A DNA stretch of 64,000 nt from Pseudomonas sp. Root562 (GCF_001427125.1 NZ_LMGK01000025.1:297234-361233), one strand, 5' to 3'. Counted from the stretch's first letter, positions 8,476 through 17,420 are shown. Notes: generated from the sequence alone by a model not told the origin. Made by a program: numbers and translations.

Positions 8476-9429
8476 ATGAACGCTGCCACTACCCTGCCCC
8501 GCCCGGATTCAGGCAATGCCGCCCGTTATGCTCAACTTGTCCGCTCATCGAAGAAAGCGGAATGGCAGATCGATCGCGACTTGCTGCAGGACCGCGGCTT
8601 CGACTTCTCGCGAAAATTCTTGCCCGACGGCCTCTCGCATATCGACCGTGTGACCTTTCTCGCCGCAGACGACGCCCGCCTGCTTAGCCAGATTCAGGGC
8701 CGGACCTATGCGTATATCTTTGGCCTGGTCGAGCGTTTTATCAGTGCCAAGATGCTCGATCAGGGTCGGGCCCATGTATTTGACGATCAGCTTGCCCTCG
8801 AAGCGTTGGTTCGCTTTTCCAACGACGAGATCAAGCATCAGGAGCTGTTCCGGCGCATTGAGACGATGATGGGTACTCAATTGCCGGCAGGCTATCGCCA
8901 AGTTGCCGATCCGAACGATGTGGCGCGCGCGGTACTGGCGGCCAGCACTTGGGCGGTGCTGGCGCTGACCTGTCATATCGAGCTGTTTGTCCAGACGCAC
9001 TATGTGCAAAGCATCGCCCCGCGTGAGGAGTTGTGCCCACTGTTCAAGGACGTCTTCAAATTTCACTGGAAGGATGAGAGCCGGCACGTCGTACTCGATG
9101 AACTGGAGTGGCAGGCAGAGCACGCAAAACTCTCGCTGGCCGAGCGCGACCATGCCGTGAACGACCTGATTGGGCTGGTGGCGGCGGTAGACGCCATCCT
9201 GCAGGCGCAATCGACAGCCGATGCCGACTACTTCATTGGAAATGCCTCACGATCGTTCAGTGTCGAGCAGACCGCGCAAATCAAAGCCTGCGTGCTGCGA
9301 GCCTACCGCTGGCAATACATTGTCTCGGGTGTGCAACATCCACACTTTGCACGGCTGCTTGCGCGCATGACAACGCCAACACAGATGTCCAGGATTCAGA
9401 CCGCGCTGGCACCGATCATGAGCCATTGA
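8476..9429 (+). CDS. AurF-like diiron oxygenase family protein
   Basis: 317 residues from the ATG at 8476, which has GGAG six bases upstream. The protein is all-helical and carries a full carboxylate-bridged diiron ligand set spaced as in the AurF (p-aminobenzoate N-oxygenase) family: Glu86 (FGLVERF), Glu118 and His121 (DEIKHQE), Glu169 (CHIELF), and His197-Glu201-His204 (HWKDESRH, the HxxxExxH signature). AurF enzymes oxidise aryl amines to nitro compounds; relatives act on other substrates. There is no amine-precursor gene or NRPS/PKS nearby, so the substrate is open. The divergent AraC gene is the likely regulator and a MAPEG membrane protein follows after 82 bases. Confidence 0.75.
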   Translation: MNAATTLPRPDSGNAARYAQLVRSSKKAEWQIDRDLLQDRGFDFSRKFLPDGLSHIDRVTFLAADDARLLSQIQGRTYAYIFGLVERFISAKMLDQGRAHVFDDQLALEALVRFSNDEIKHQELFRRIETMMGTQLPAGYRQVADPNDVARAVLAASTWAVLALTCHIELFVQTHYVQSIAPREELCPLFKDVFKFHWKDESRHVVLDELEWQAEHAKLSLAERDHAVNDLIGLVAAVDAILQAQSTADADYFIGNASRSFSVEQTAQIKACVLRAYRWQYIVSGVQHPHFARLLARMTTPTQMSRIQTALAPIMSH

Positions 9430-9439
9430 TCAATACGTT

Positions 9440-9462
9440 GCGACCGACCGCGTGTCGGTCGC
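9440..9462 (+). other. hairpin between the diiron and MAPEG genes
   Basis: Perfect 9-bp stem GCGACCGAC / GTCGGTCGC with loop CGCGT, eleven bases after the diiron gene stop. No U-run follows, so it is more likely an mRNA-stabilising or attenuating structure than a terminator. Confidence 0.45.
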
Positions 9463-9511
9463 GCGACAGTGGAATGACGTGCTGAAACATGATTGATTGA
9501 GGATGGCAGCC

Positions 9512-9946
9512 ATGACGATTGCGATGTGGATGCTGCTTGGATTTGCGACCTGGACCCTACTATTGTTGATGGCAACCGTTGGCGTCTATCGCTGGGTCAG
9601 AATCCTGTTGTCGAATGTCCCGATCGCTTCTTTCCGGAGCGATCAGCTCGAAGGCGAGGATTGGTATCGGCGCGGGACCAGAGCTCATGCGAACTGTGTG
9701 GAAAATCTGCCGGTCTTTGGCGTCATCGTTTTCGTGATTTCAGCCCTTGGGTTGGACGGTCCTGCGGTGAGCTACTTGTCCATAATCGTCCTGATCGCTC
9801 GTGTGTGTCAGTCTCTGGTTCACGTATCCCATGTGCAAACCGATACGTTCGTCGCGGTTCGGTTTACCTTCTTTTGCATACAGTTGATCTGTTTTCTCGC
9901 ACTCATTGTCATTGCCGTTTGTTACGGCGCAGGAATGCTCAAATAG
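9512..9946 (+). CDS. MAPEG family membrane protein
   Basis: 144 residues with four hydrophobic segments (about 4-24, 68-90, 93-112, 117-140). The loop RRGTRAHANCVENLPVFG is the family signature of MAPEG proteins (membrane-associated eicosanoid/glutathione metabolism), where the Arg/Asn/Glu residues line the glutathione site in active members. The start at 9512 has TGAGG nine bases upstream; ATG 9503 is possible. It lies 82 bases after the diiron gene in the same direction with a hairpin between, so co-transcription is possible. A glutathione-transferase-like detoxification role is an inference from the family. Confidence 0.8.
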   Translation: MTIAMWMLLGFATWTLLLLMATVGVYRWVRILLSNVPIASFRSDQLEGEDWYRRGTRAHANCVENLPVFGVIVFVISALGLDGPAVSYLSIIVLIARVCQSLVHVSHVQTDTFVAVRFTFFCIQLICFLALIVIAVCYGAGMLK

Positions 9947-10069
9947 AGAGATGAATTCGTACGGGGTCTGCCTTACAACATCACGCCCGGTGGTGTGCTG
10001 ATTGCACAGGTCCGTTCGAAGGCGCCGGGGCGGCTATCGCCGCCACCGTCTTTCTCAGTTGAAACTGCC

Positions 10070-11212
10070 TTACGCTGCCGGCATCAGCTTCGCATAAGCC
10101 TGCAAATGGTGATCGTCATCGCCAAACTGACGCGCCACCATCAGCAAATGCTTGGCGTGGTGCGACAGCATGTATTCCCAAGTCAGGCCGATCCCGCCGT
10201 GCAACTGGATGCCCTGGTCGGCGACAAAACGGCTGGCGCGGCTGACGATGAATTTGGCCGCCGCCAAGACCCGGCGGCGCTCGTCACTGTCTGCCTGATC
10301 GGCCACACAGGCGGCGTACAGGGTCATCGAAGTGGCTTGGTCCAGCTCGATGCGCATATCGACCATGCGGTGCTGCAAGGCCTGGAACTTGCCGATCGGT
10401 TGGCCGAATTGCTGGCGCGTCTTCAAATAATCGAGGGTCAACGCACAGGCAGCCTCCATGCTGCCGATAGCTTCGGCACATTGCGCGGCGATGGCGCGGC
10501 CCTGCTGGTAGCGCAGCGCTGGCAACGCCTGGCCTGGTTCGCCGAGGAGCGCGGCGCTGGCGACGAACACGTCTTCGAGAAACAGATCGCAGGCCTTGCG
10601 CCCATCCACTGTATCGAAGACGCGCCGCTGCACGCCGCAGGCTTGCGGATCAAGCAGGAACAGGCTGATGCCATTTTCATCCCGCGCGCCCTCGCTGGTG
10701 CGTGCCGAAACCAGTATCAGCCCGGCGCTCTGCCCGCCGATGATCACTGACTTGCGGCCATTGAGTTTCCAGCCACCGTCTACCGGCTCGGCCAAAGTCT
10801 GCACGTCATGCAATTGGTAATGACCCTGCGGCTCATCGACCGCCACCGCCAGTTGCAGGCTGGCATCGGCGACTTGTGGCAACAATCTGGCCTTCTGCGC
10901 TTCGCTGCCCAGTTGCGCGATCAGGCCACCGGCAAAGATCACCGAGTGCAGGTAAGGCTCCAGGCACAGTCCGCGCCCCAGCTCGGTCATGATCAGCATG
11001 TTATCCACGCCGCTGCCGGCATAGCCGCCGTAGGCTTCGGCAAAGGGCACTGCGCATAATCCCAGATCGCCCAACTGCTGCATGAATGGCACGCTGAAGC
11101 CGTGCGTGCTCTGGCGATACTGTTCTCGTTGCTCGAAGCCGTAAACATCACGCACCAGGCGCCCGGCGGTTTCCTGCAGCATCAGCTGCTCTTCTGTCAG
11201 TTTGAAATCCAT
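10070..11212 (-). CDS. acyl-CoA dehydrogenase, probable beta partner of a heteromeric enzyme
   Basis: 380 residues. The N-terminal helical domain (FKLTEEQLMLQETAGRLV) and middle beta domain are of acyl-CoA dehydrogenase type. At the C-terminus it has the signature QLHGGIGLTWEY but ends in HHAKHLLMVARQFGDD and lacks the usual 'IYGGTxE' segment. The gene immediately upstream encodes an acyl-CoA dehydrogenase that lacks the QLHGG part but has SIYGGANEIQ. Complementary loss of this kind is known in alpha2-beta2 enzymes such as ChsE1-ChsE2 of sterol side-chain degradation, so a joint flavoenzyme is proposed. It is the last gene of an operon with the aldehyde and alcohol dehydrogenases; 13 bases separate it from its partner. 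Confidence 0.85.
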   Translation of the reverse strand: MDFKLTEEQLMLQETAGRLVRDVYGFEQREQYRQSTHGFSVPFMQQLGDLGLCAVPFAEAYGGYAGSGVDNMLIMTELGRGLCLEPYLHSVIFAGGLIAQLGSEAQKARLLPQVADASLQLAVAVDEPQGHYQLHDVQTLAEPVDGGWKLNGRKSVIIGGQSAGLILVSARTSEGARDENGISLFLLDPQACGVQRRVFDTVDGRKACDLFLEDVFVASAALLGEPGQALPALRYQQGRAIAAQCAEAIGSMEAACALTLDYLKTRQQFGQPIGKFQALQHRMVDMRIELDQATSMTLYAACVADQADSDERRRVLAAAKFIVSRASRFVADQGIQLHGGIGLTWEYMLSHHAKHLLMVARQFGDDDHHLQAYAKLMPAA

Positions 11213-11225
11213 GATCGGGGGCGCC

Positions 11226-12419
11226 TTAGAGTTCTAGGATCATTTTCGCGATGATGTTTTTCTGGATTTCGTTGGCACCGCCATAGATCGAAGCCTTGCG
11301 CGCATCCAGATACTGATAGGTGGCCGCGCTGCTGTAATCGGTGTACAGCAACGGTTCGGTGCCGTAACCCAATTCATCCTCGATGAACGGCATGGCGTAG
11401 GGGCCTACGGCTTTACTGATTAACCAGGTAATCGCCTGACGAATTTCGGTGCCCCTGATCTTCAGGAACGAGCTCTCCGCGCCTGGAACTCCCCCATCGC
11501 GAACGGCCGCCAAGGTCCGCAGGCTACTGATTTCGGCGGCAATCAATTGCATCTCGACTTCGGCGATCTGTACGCGAAACAGCGGGTCATCGATCAATGG
11601 CCGGCCATCACGCCGCTCTTCACTGGCAATCTGTTTCAGACGATTGAGCAGCGCCTTGTTGTGGGCGATTCCGCCAATGCTGGTGCGTTCATGGGTCAGC
11701 AAATACTTGGCGCAGGTCCATCCCTGATTTTCCTCGCCAACCAGATTGGCCACCGGCACCCGCACATTATCGAAGAACACCTCGTTGACTTCATGCTCAC
11801 CGTCAAGGGTGATGATCGGTCGTACGGTGATGCCCGGCGTCTGCATGTCGATCAACAGAAAGGAGATGCCCCGCTGCTGGCGAGCCTCGGGGTCGGTTCG
11901 TACCAGGCAGAACATCCAGTCGGCAAAATGCGCCAGAGTGGTCCAGGTTTTCTGGCCGTTGACCACATAGTGATCGCCGTCGCGCACGGCACGGGTTTTC
12001 AATGACGACAGATCAGAGCCCGCACCCGGCTCGGAATAACCCTGACACCACCAGTCGTCGCAGGTGAGAATGCGCGGCAGGAAGTGGGCTTTCTGTTCGT
12101 CCGTGCCGAACTTCATGATGACCGGAGCCACCATTTTCAGGCCGAACGATGAGACCTTCGGCGCGCCGGCGGCGAAACACTCTTCGTCGAAAATATGCTT
12201 TTGCACGTCAGTCCAGCCGGTACCACCGAACTCGACCGGCCAGCCAGGGGCCAGCCAGCCCTGGCGGTTGAGTGTGCGCATCCACTGCACTTGGTGCTCT
12301 TTGCTCAGGCGCTTGCCCTGGGCGATGCGCGCAGCGAATTCGCTGGGCAAATGGTCGCGCAACCAGGCACGAACCTCCTCGCGAAAGGCGCGTTCGTCCG
12401 CTGTGAAATCAATGTCCAT
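11226..12419 (-). CDS. acyl-CoA dehydrogenase, probable alpha partner
   Basis: 397 residues from the ATG at 12419 (MDIDFTADERAFREEV); the upstream extension is repeat-derived and was dropped. The flavin-binding middle domain is typical (CQGYSEPGAGSDLSSLKTRA, VNGQKTWTTLAHFADW), and the C-terminus has the SIYGGANEIQKNIIAKMIL signature. The QLHGG motif is missing, and is supplied by the protein encoded 13 bases downstream. It would oxidise an acyl-CoA to the 2-enoyl-CoA, passing electrons to ETF. A REPIN separates it from the alcohol dehydrogenase gene upstream, but the direction is shared. Confidence 0.88.
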   Translation of the reverse strand: MDIDFTADERAFREEVRAWLRDHLPSEFAARIAQGKRLSKEHQVQWMRTLNRQGWLAPGWPVEFGGTGWTDVQKHIFDEECFAAGAPKVSSFGLKMVAPVIMKFGTDEQKAHFLPRILTCDDWWCQGYSEPGAGSDLSSLKTRAVRDGDHYVVNGQKTWTTLAHFADWMFCLVRTDPEARQQRGISFLLIDMQTPGITVRPIITLDGEHEVNEVFFDNVRVPVANLVGEENQGWTCAKYLLTHERTSIGGIAHNKALLNRLKQIASEERRDGRPLIDDPLFRVQIAEVEMQLIAAEISSLRTLAAVRDGGVPGAESSFLKIRGTEIRQAITWLISKAVGPYAMPFIEDELGYGTEPLLYTDYSSAATYQYLDARKASIYGGANEIQKNIIAKMILEL

Positions 12420-12477
12420 CCATCCACTCCAAAAAAACCGAATGCTCAGGCACTTATTCGAATGCAGCAAAAAAACC

Positions 12478-12577
12478 TGTAGGAGCGAGCCTGCTCGCGA
12501 TGGTCGCCGACGATGACGCTGGCGGCCTGACACCCCGTGGCGGTCTCTGGTTTTTCGCGAGCAGGCTCGCTCCTACC
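12478..12577. repeat. REPIN (inverted REP pair)
   Basis: Two inverted REP cores, TGTAGGAGCGAGCCTGCTCG (from 12478) and CGAGCAGGCTCGCTCCTACC (to 12577), about 100 bases end to end, the form known as a REPIN in Pseudomonas fluorescens. It lies between the alcohol dehydrogenase and acyl-CoA dehydrogenase genes of one operon. The spacer resembles that of the copy at 39391. Confidence 0.85.
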
Positions 12578-12590
12578 GGAATTACGGCAA

Positions 12591-13673
12591 TTACTCGAAA
12601 ATGATCACCGAACGCGCCAACTCGCCACGGCGCAGCTCGTCGAACGCATCGTTGATCTGCTCAAGCCGGATGCGCTGGGAAATCATTTCGTCGAGCTTGA
12701 GTTTGCCCGCCATGTAGAAGTCCACCAGCCGAGGCATGTCGACCGGGAAACGGTTCGAGCCCATCAGCGAGCCCTGGATGCGGCGTTCATGTAGCAGTTG
12801 CAGGGGGTCCAGCTCGATTTTCAGGCCGGGCTTGAGCATGCCGATCACAGTGGCAGTGCCGCCGCGAGCCAACATGGCGAACGCTTGCTCGGCGGTCTGC
12901 TTGAGGCCGATGCACTCGAAAGCGTGATGCACACCGCCACGGGTCAGCTCCATCACCTGTTTGGCCGCGTCGCCGTTTTTGCCATTGATCAAGTCGGTGG
13001 CACCAAACTGCTTGGCCAACTCCAGTTTCGAATCAAGCATGTCGATGGCAATGATGCGCCCTGCCCCGGCCAGTGCTGCGCCATTGATGGCCGCCAGACC
13101 GATCCCGCCACAACCGATCACGGCCACGGTTTCACCCGGACGCACTTTGGCGGTATTGAACACCGCGCCGGTGCCGGTGGTCACCGCGCAACCGAGCAGG
13201 GCGGCACGGTCGAGTGGCATGTCGCGACGAATCGCAACGCAGGCGTTTTCGTGCACCAGCATCTGTTCGGCGAAGCCCGACAGGTTGACGAACTGCGGTA
13301 TCGGCTTCTGCACATACGTGAGCCGCGACTCTTCATCCGCGCCGCGCTTGGTTTCTGGCGATACGCAACGTGCCAGGTGGCCAGTCACGCAATGTTCGCA
13401 ATGGCCACAGAACACGGTCAGGCAGGTGACGACATGATCGCCCGGCTTGACCGAACGCACTTCGGAGCCGACCTGTTCGACCACACCGGCCGCTTCGTGG
13501 CCCAGCACCAATGGCCCCGGATACGGGAACGAACCGTCAATCACATGCAAATCCGAATGGCAGACACCAACCGCTTTGGTGCGGATCAGCACTTCACGCG
13601 GGCCCGGTTTGCTGATGCCCACTTCTTCAATGACCAGCGGAGCTCCAACCTGGTGGAATACAGCAGCTTTCAT
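12591..13673 (-). CDS. zinc-dependent alcohol dehydrogenase (MDR family)
   Basis: 360 residues. Catalytic zinc ligands are seen in VGVCHSDLH and LGHEAAG; the structural zinc site is the four-cysteine loop FCGHCEHC ... ARC; the NAD-binding Rossmann motif is VIGCGGIGLAAING, with Asp at the end of the second strand (IAIDMLDSK) indicating NAD rather than NADP. The enzyme belongs to the group of long-chain/aryl alcohol dehydrogenases. In this operon it stands next to an aldehyde dehydrogenase, so the pair would convert a primary alcohol to the acid which the acyl-CoA synthetases can activate. The CDS starts 30 bases after the aldehyde dehydrogenase stop. Confidence 0.9.
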   Translation of the reverse strand: MKAAVFHQVGAPLVIEEVGISKPGPREVLIRTKAVGVCHSDLHVIDGSFPYPGPLVLGHEAAGVVEQVGSEVRSVKPGDHVVTCLTVFCGHCEHCVTGHLARCVSPETKRGADEESRLTYVQKPIPQFVNLSGFAEQMLVHENACVAIRRDMPLDRAALLGCAVTTGTGAVFNTAKVRPGETVAVIGCGGIGLAAINGAALAGAGRIIAIDMLDSKLELAKQFGATDLINGKNGDAAKQVMELTRGGVHHAFECIGLKQTAEQAFAMLARGGTATVIGMLKPGLKIELDPLQLLHERRIQGSLMGSNRFPVDMPRLVDFYMAGKLKLDEMISQRIRLEQINDAFDELRRGELARSVIIFE

Positions 13674-13702
13674 GGCAGTTCTCTCAAAAATTAATCAGGG
13701 GT

Positions 13703-15055
13703 TCAGGCCGGGTTTGGCGCCGTGCGCAACACGGCTTTGGCATGACTGAAGGTGCGGAAACCGTCGATACCGTGATAGGCACCCATGCCGCTCTGGCCGA
13801 CGCCGCCGAACGGCAAGCCTTCGGTGCTGGCGTGACTCAATACACCATTGAGGGTCACGCCACCGGAACAGGTACGGGACAGCACTTGCGCTTCCTCGGC
13901 GGCATCGTTGCCGAAGTAATAGAGAGCCAGCGGACGTGGCCGCGCGTTGATCCAGGCAATCACTTCGGTGATGGTGTCGTAGGGTTTGATCGGCAGTAAC
14001 GGGCCGAAGATTTCGTCCTGCATCACCCGTAGATCGTCGCCGGGATCGCGCAACAGGGTCGGCACGATTTTGTTGCGCGTCGCGTTGCTGAAGTCTTCAG
14101 CGCCGGCATTCAATTCGACTAGCTCGACACCGGCCTCGCGCGCTTCACTGAGGTAGCCCAGCAAGCGCTCGTAATGCCGACTGTTGATGATCGAGGTGTA
14201 TTCGGGATTGTCCTTGAGCGTCGGCAGAAATCCGGCGACCACCGCTTTTGCGATGCCGATGAAGGTCTCCACCGATTCCCGTGGCACGAACACGTAATCT
14301 GGCGCGACGCACAACTGACCGGCGTTGAGCAACTTGCCGATGACAGTCTTGGCCACCGCGTCCTTGAAGTCCGCCGTGCGGGAAATAATGGTCGGCGATT
14401 TACCGCCCAGCTCCAGGGTCACCGGCACCAGATTTTCCGCCGCGGCACGCAGAACGTGCTTGCCGATGCTGGTGGCGCCGGTGAACAACAGATGGTCGAA
14501 AGGCTGGCCGCAAAACGCCTGGCCAACGTCGGCACCGCCCAGCACCACCGCCACTTCGTCTTCGGCGTAGACCGAACGAATCAGGCGCGCGATCAGGGCC
14601 GATGTCTTTGGGGTGAATTCCGAGGGTTTGATCATCACCCGATTGCCGGCGGCAAGGGCGCCGGCTAGACCACTGAACACCATGTAGCCAGGGACGTTCC
14701 ATGCCGTCACGATGCCCACCACGCCGAGCGGCTGGTATTGAACCCAGGCTTCACCGGCTCGGGCCTGCCGTTGCTGCGGGCGCATCCACTCGGCCAGTTC
14801 GGCCTGGGTCTGTTTGAGGGTCGCCAGTGGCGAAAGCACTTCACTGCCTTTGGAGAAACCGGGGCTGCGATGGCCGAAATCCGCCGTCAGCGCGTCGATG
14901 ATTTCCCGTTCGTGATTGACCAGCAGACCGATCGCCCGCTCAAGCAACTCACAGCGTTGCTCGACACTCCAGGGTTCGCAGGCCAGGAAGGCCGCCCTCT
15001 GTTTTTCCAGCACCGTGCGGATGTCCGTGCTCGTCCAACTCTCGATGGCGCTCAT
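13703..15055 (-). CDS. aldehyde dehydrogenase (coniferyl aldehyde dehydrogenase-like)
   Basis: 450 residues from the ATG at 15055, with AGAGG six bases upstream. Catalytic residues are visible: the general base Glu in LELGGKSPTII and the nucleophilic Cys in NAGQLCVAPDYV; the NAD site is at FTGATSIGKHV. The length and the short N-terminus fit the coniferyl-aldehyde/fatty-aldehyde group of class-3 type enzymes. It is the first gene of the operon that ends at 10070 and the regulon palindrome lies 94 bases upstream (15149). An AACAACAA site just before the ribosome binding site may allow Hfq/Crc repression. It probably oxidises the aldehyde made by the alcohol dehydrogenase behind it. Confidence 0.88.
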   Translation of the reverse strand: MSAIESWTSTDIRTVLEKQRAAFLACEPWSVEQRCELLERAIGLLVNHEREIIDALTADFGHRSPGFSKGSEVLSPLATLKQTQAELAEWMRPQQRQARAGEAWVQYQPLGVVGIVTAWNVPGYMVFSGLAGALAAGNRVMIKPSEFTPKTSALIARLIRSVYAEDEVAVVLGGADVGQAFCGQPFDHLLFTGATSIGKHVLRAAAENLVPVTLELGGKSPTIISRTADFKDAVAKTVIGKLLNAGQLCVAPDYVFVPRESVETFIGIAKAVVAGFLPTLKDNPEYTSIINSRHYERLLGYLSEAREAGVELVELNAGAEDFSNATRNKIVPTLLRDPGDDLRVMQDEIFGPLLPIKPYDTITEVIAWINARPRPLALYYFGNDAAEEAQVLSRTCSGGVTLNGVLSHASTEGLPFGGVGQSGMGAYHGIDGFRTFSHAKAVLRTAPNPA

Positions 15056-15066
15056 CACTACCTCTC

Positions 15067-15076
15067 TTGTTGTTGT
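15067..15076 (-). promoter_or_regulatory. candidate Hfq/Crc site of the aldehyde dehydrogenase mRNA
   Basis: On the minus strand the sequence reads ACAACAACAA, a match to the AANAANAA catabolite-repression motif, directly 5' of the AGAGG ribosome binding site of the first gene of the operon. Confidence 0.4.
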
Positions 15077-15148
15077 CTGGACGCCACCGCGATTGCGCAG
15101 CATTGCGTCGGGTTCACTGCATGGTTGACCATCGGTCGCGCCACGCCG

Positions 15149-15165
15149 CCACCCGGATCAGGTGG
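15149..15165 (-). promoter_or_regulatory. regulon palindrome, aldehyde dehydrogenase operon
   Basis: Read toward the gene: CCACCTGATCCGGGTGG. The half near the gene (CGGGTGG) is perfect, the other has one change. Ends 94 bases before the start codon at 15055. One of six good copies (see the finding on the shared operator). Confidence 0.7.
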
Positions 15166-15187
15166 GTGGCGTTTCAAGTGGTGTGGT

Positions 15188-17362
15188 TCAGGCCAGAATG
15201 CCCATGGCCTTGGCGCTGTTGATGGCCTGGGTGCGACGACAGGCGCCGAGCTTGACGTTGATGTTCTTGGCGTGGGTCTTGACGGTATTCACCGAAATGA
15301 ACAGGCGATGGCCGACCTCGCGCACCGACATGCCCTCGGCAAGCAACTTGAGCACTGACACTTCGCGGGGTGTCAGACCGTCCTGATAATCCGGCATGCG
15401 TGCCACGGCGGGGACGTCAATGTCGGTCCCCTGATCGCGAAATCCATTGCGGTTTCTCTGCAACTCGATCGGGCCCTGGTAGCAGGCGCTGTCGATCCTG
15501 CCCCAATGCATGCGTCGCTCGGCTTCACACAACAGCTGCTGCGCCTGTTCCTGGTCATGCCTGCGCGAAGCGATCTCGGACAGCAACAGATAGGCATTGA
15601 GCACAAATGGCGCGCAACAATCGCGGACCTGCATCAGTCCCGCCTGCACCACTTGCTCGGCTTCATCGGCGCGGCCTTGCTGTAACAGCAACTCGCCTTG
15701 CAGGAACAGCAGCCGCCCGAGCAGTGGATAGGGCTGGGTTCTGCTGCCCGTCAGTTGCGCAAGTTCAGTGCGCAAGAGCGAATGCGCCAGCGCCGATTTT
15801 CCCTGAAGCAACAGCAACCGGACTCGATCTGTGTTCACCAGCACCTCGGCTTCGCGACTGCCCTGGCGCCTTGCAAGCTCCAGCGAGTGTTCCAGCAACA
15901 CCTGGGCTTCGTTGAGTTCTCCGGTCTGCATGTCGATCCGTGCGAGGGTGCAATGACACAACAACACTGACAGCCAGTCCTGCACGGTCAGGTATCGCAG
16001 CGCTGCGTGGCAATGCAGGCGCGCCTGTTCGACGTTGCCGCGCAGGGTGTGCAGGGTGCCGTACAACGCCTGCCAGTTAGCCAGCAGGCGTTGATTGCGC
16101 TTGCGATCGGGCAGCGGGCAAAAACGCCCCAGCCGTTGCAGGCACTCCTCGGCCTCGTCCAGTCGACCACTGAACAGCAGCGCCTTGGCGCACAAATAGA
16201 TCAGCCGCGAGCTGCTTTGCAGCAATTGCGGTTCGATACGCTCGCGCCAATCAATAAAGCGGTCCAGATGCCGTTCGCTGAGGATCCAGCTCAGCCACAA
16301 GCGCTCCATGTAGCTTGCGGCCACTTCTGGCTGATCAGCACTGAGTGCTTGCTCGACCGCATCGTCGACCTGCCCCAGTACGCCCAGCAACTGACAGGCG
16401 CGCAAGCGCAACCGATTCAACGGCACGCCGCTCAACCTGTCTTGCAGCGCCTGCGACACGGCAGGCAACAACCGGAACCAACCGGGTTGGTGGTCGATCG
16501 GGACAAAAAAAACCTGGGCGTCGAGCAGACTTCTGAAGACCCTGGCGCCCTGCTGTTCTTCCCAGAGTTGCTGGCAGAGATCGGCGCTGGCCTTGGCCAA
16601 ATGAGCCAGTCCGTAGAGGACTTCGCGCTGTTCGTCGTTCAGACGCGCCAGCAGTTCACGCTCGAGGTAGGCGCCGAGCAACGCAGACGGCAGCAGACGA
16701 ACACCGGCGCACCACCCCGCCGTTTGATGCCACAGTTTTTCCCTGGACCTGATGTCCGCGGTCGGCATGAGCACACTGACCAGCGACTCGAATTCATCAG
16801 GCCGCAACGCCAATTGCCGGGCATCCAGCTCCAGCAATTGCCCGCCGAGCATCAGCTGCGGCAAGTTCCATTCGGGGCGTTGGCGGCAGGTGACCAGCAC
16901 CTGCAAGCCCGGATTTCGCAGGGACAGGAGTTGGTCGAACCAGTGATTGAGGTTTGCCGGCATTTGCGCTGGCAAGTCATCGAAGACCAGGCGAAGTGTT
17001 GGATTTTCGCTGCCTGGACTGGCCCTATCACTGGTAGGCAAGCTCCCACAGTTGATCGCATTTCCCTGTGGGAGCTGGCTTGCCAGCGATGACGGTTGAG
17101 CAGTCAGCAGGTCCCTTGAGTCGAGCAACGCCAGCAAGGCATCAGGCACCGTTTCGGGCGCCAAGCCCAGCTGACCGGCCAGCATCTTGCTCAAACCTTC
17201 CAGTGTTTGCGGCAAGCCACCCAGGCTCATCCATACCGCCTCACCGCGCAAATACTCGCGCAGCAATGCTGTTTTCCCATAACCGGCAGGCGCGCAAAGC
17301 AGTTGCAAGCGACACTGCTCGCGCTTGAGTACGTCGCACAGATGCGGCCGTGGCACAAACAT
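15188..17362 (-). CDS. MalT-like LuxR-family regulator with an internal REP insertion
   Basis: 724 residues. The Walker A motif is at residues 25-31 (PAGYGKT), unusually near the N-terminus, and Walker B is LRLVFDDL (about 123-130). A long helical TPR-like region follows, and a LuxR helix-turn-helix closes the protein (TPREVSVLKLLAEG, VREVGHRLFISVNTVKTHAKN). This is the architecture of LAL/MalT-type activators, which bind ATP and an inducer. Between Walker A and B, at about residues 91-111, the protein reads through a REP element, so this stretch is not ancestral. The gene has its own copy of the regulon palindrome 59 bases upstream (17421) and lies between two catabolic operons, so it probably activates them and may be autoregulated. 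It is shorter than the second such regulator at 32173. Confidence 0.85.
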   Translation of the reverse strand: MFVPRPHLCDVLKREQCRLQLLCAPAGYGKTALLREYLRGEAVWMSLGGLPQTLEGLSKMLAGQLGLAPETVPDALLALLDSRDLLTAQPSSLASQLPQGNAINCGSLPTSDRASPGSENPTLRLVFDDLPAQMPANLNHWFDQLLSLRNPGLQVLVTCRQRPEWNLPQLMLGGQLLELDARQLALRPDEFESLVSVLMPTADIRSREKLWHQTAGWCAGVRLLPSALLGAYLERELLARLNDEQREVLYGLAHLAKASADLCQQLWEEQQGARVFRSLLDAQVFFVPIDHQPGWFRLLPAVSQALQDRLSGVPLNRLRLRACQLLGVLGQVDDAVEQALSADQPEVAASYMERLWLSWILSERHLDRFIDWRERIEPQLLQSSSRLIYLCAKALLFSGRLDEAEECLQRLGRFCPLPDRKRNQRLLANWQALYGTLHTLRGNVEQARLHCHAALRYLTVQDWLSVLLCHCTLARIDMQTGELNEAQVLLEHSLELARRQGSREAEVLVNTDRVRLLLLQGKSALAHSLLRTELAQLTGSRTQPYPLLGRLLFLQGELLLQQGRADEAEQVVQAGLMQVRDCCAPFVLNAYLLLSEIASRRHDQEQAQQLLCEAERRMHWGRIDSACYQGPIELQRNRNGFRDQGTDIDVPAVARMPDYQDGLTPREVSVLKLLAEGMSVREVGHRLFISVNTVKTHAKNINVKLGACRRTQAINSAKAMGILA
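17035..17093. repeat. REP doublet inserted in the regulator coding sequence
   Basis: AGGCAAGCTCCCACAG and, inverted, CTGTGGGAGCTGGCTTGCC (17066-17084), flanked by CAGCGATGACGG, are standard Pseudomonas REP sequence. They lie within the reading frame of the MalT-like regulator and keep it open, adding a peptide of the type SSLASQLPQG. Confidence 0.85.
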
Positions 17363-17420
17363 GGCGGACCTCGCTGATGGTGTGAGGATGCCATCATTGG
17401 GCGAGCCGACTGTTTGCGCG

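Noticed and set aside
17035-17093. REP in the regulator as proof of a pseudogene
   Set aside because: The frame is open throughout and the HTH domain is intact, so a broken gene is not shown; it is reported as an insertion.
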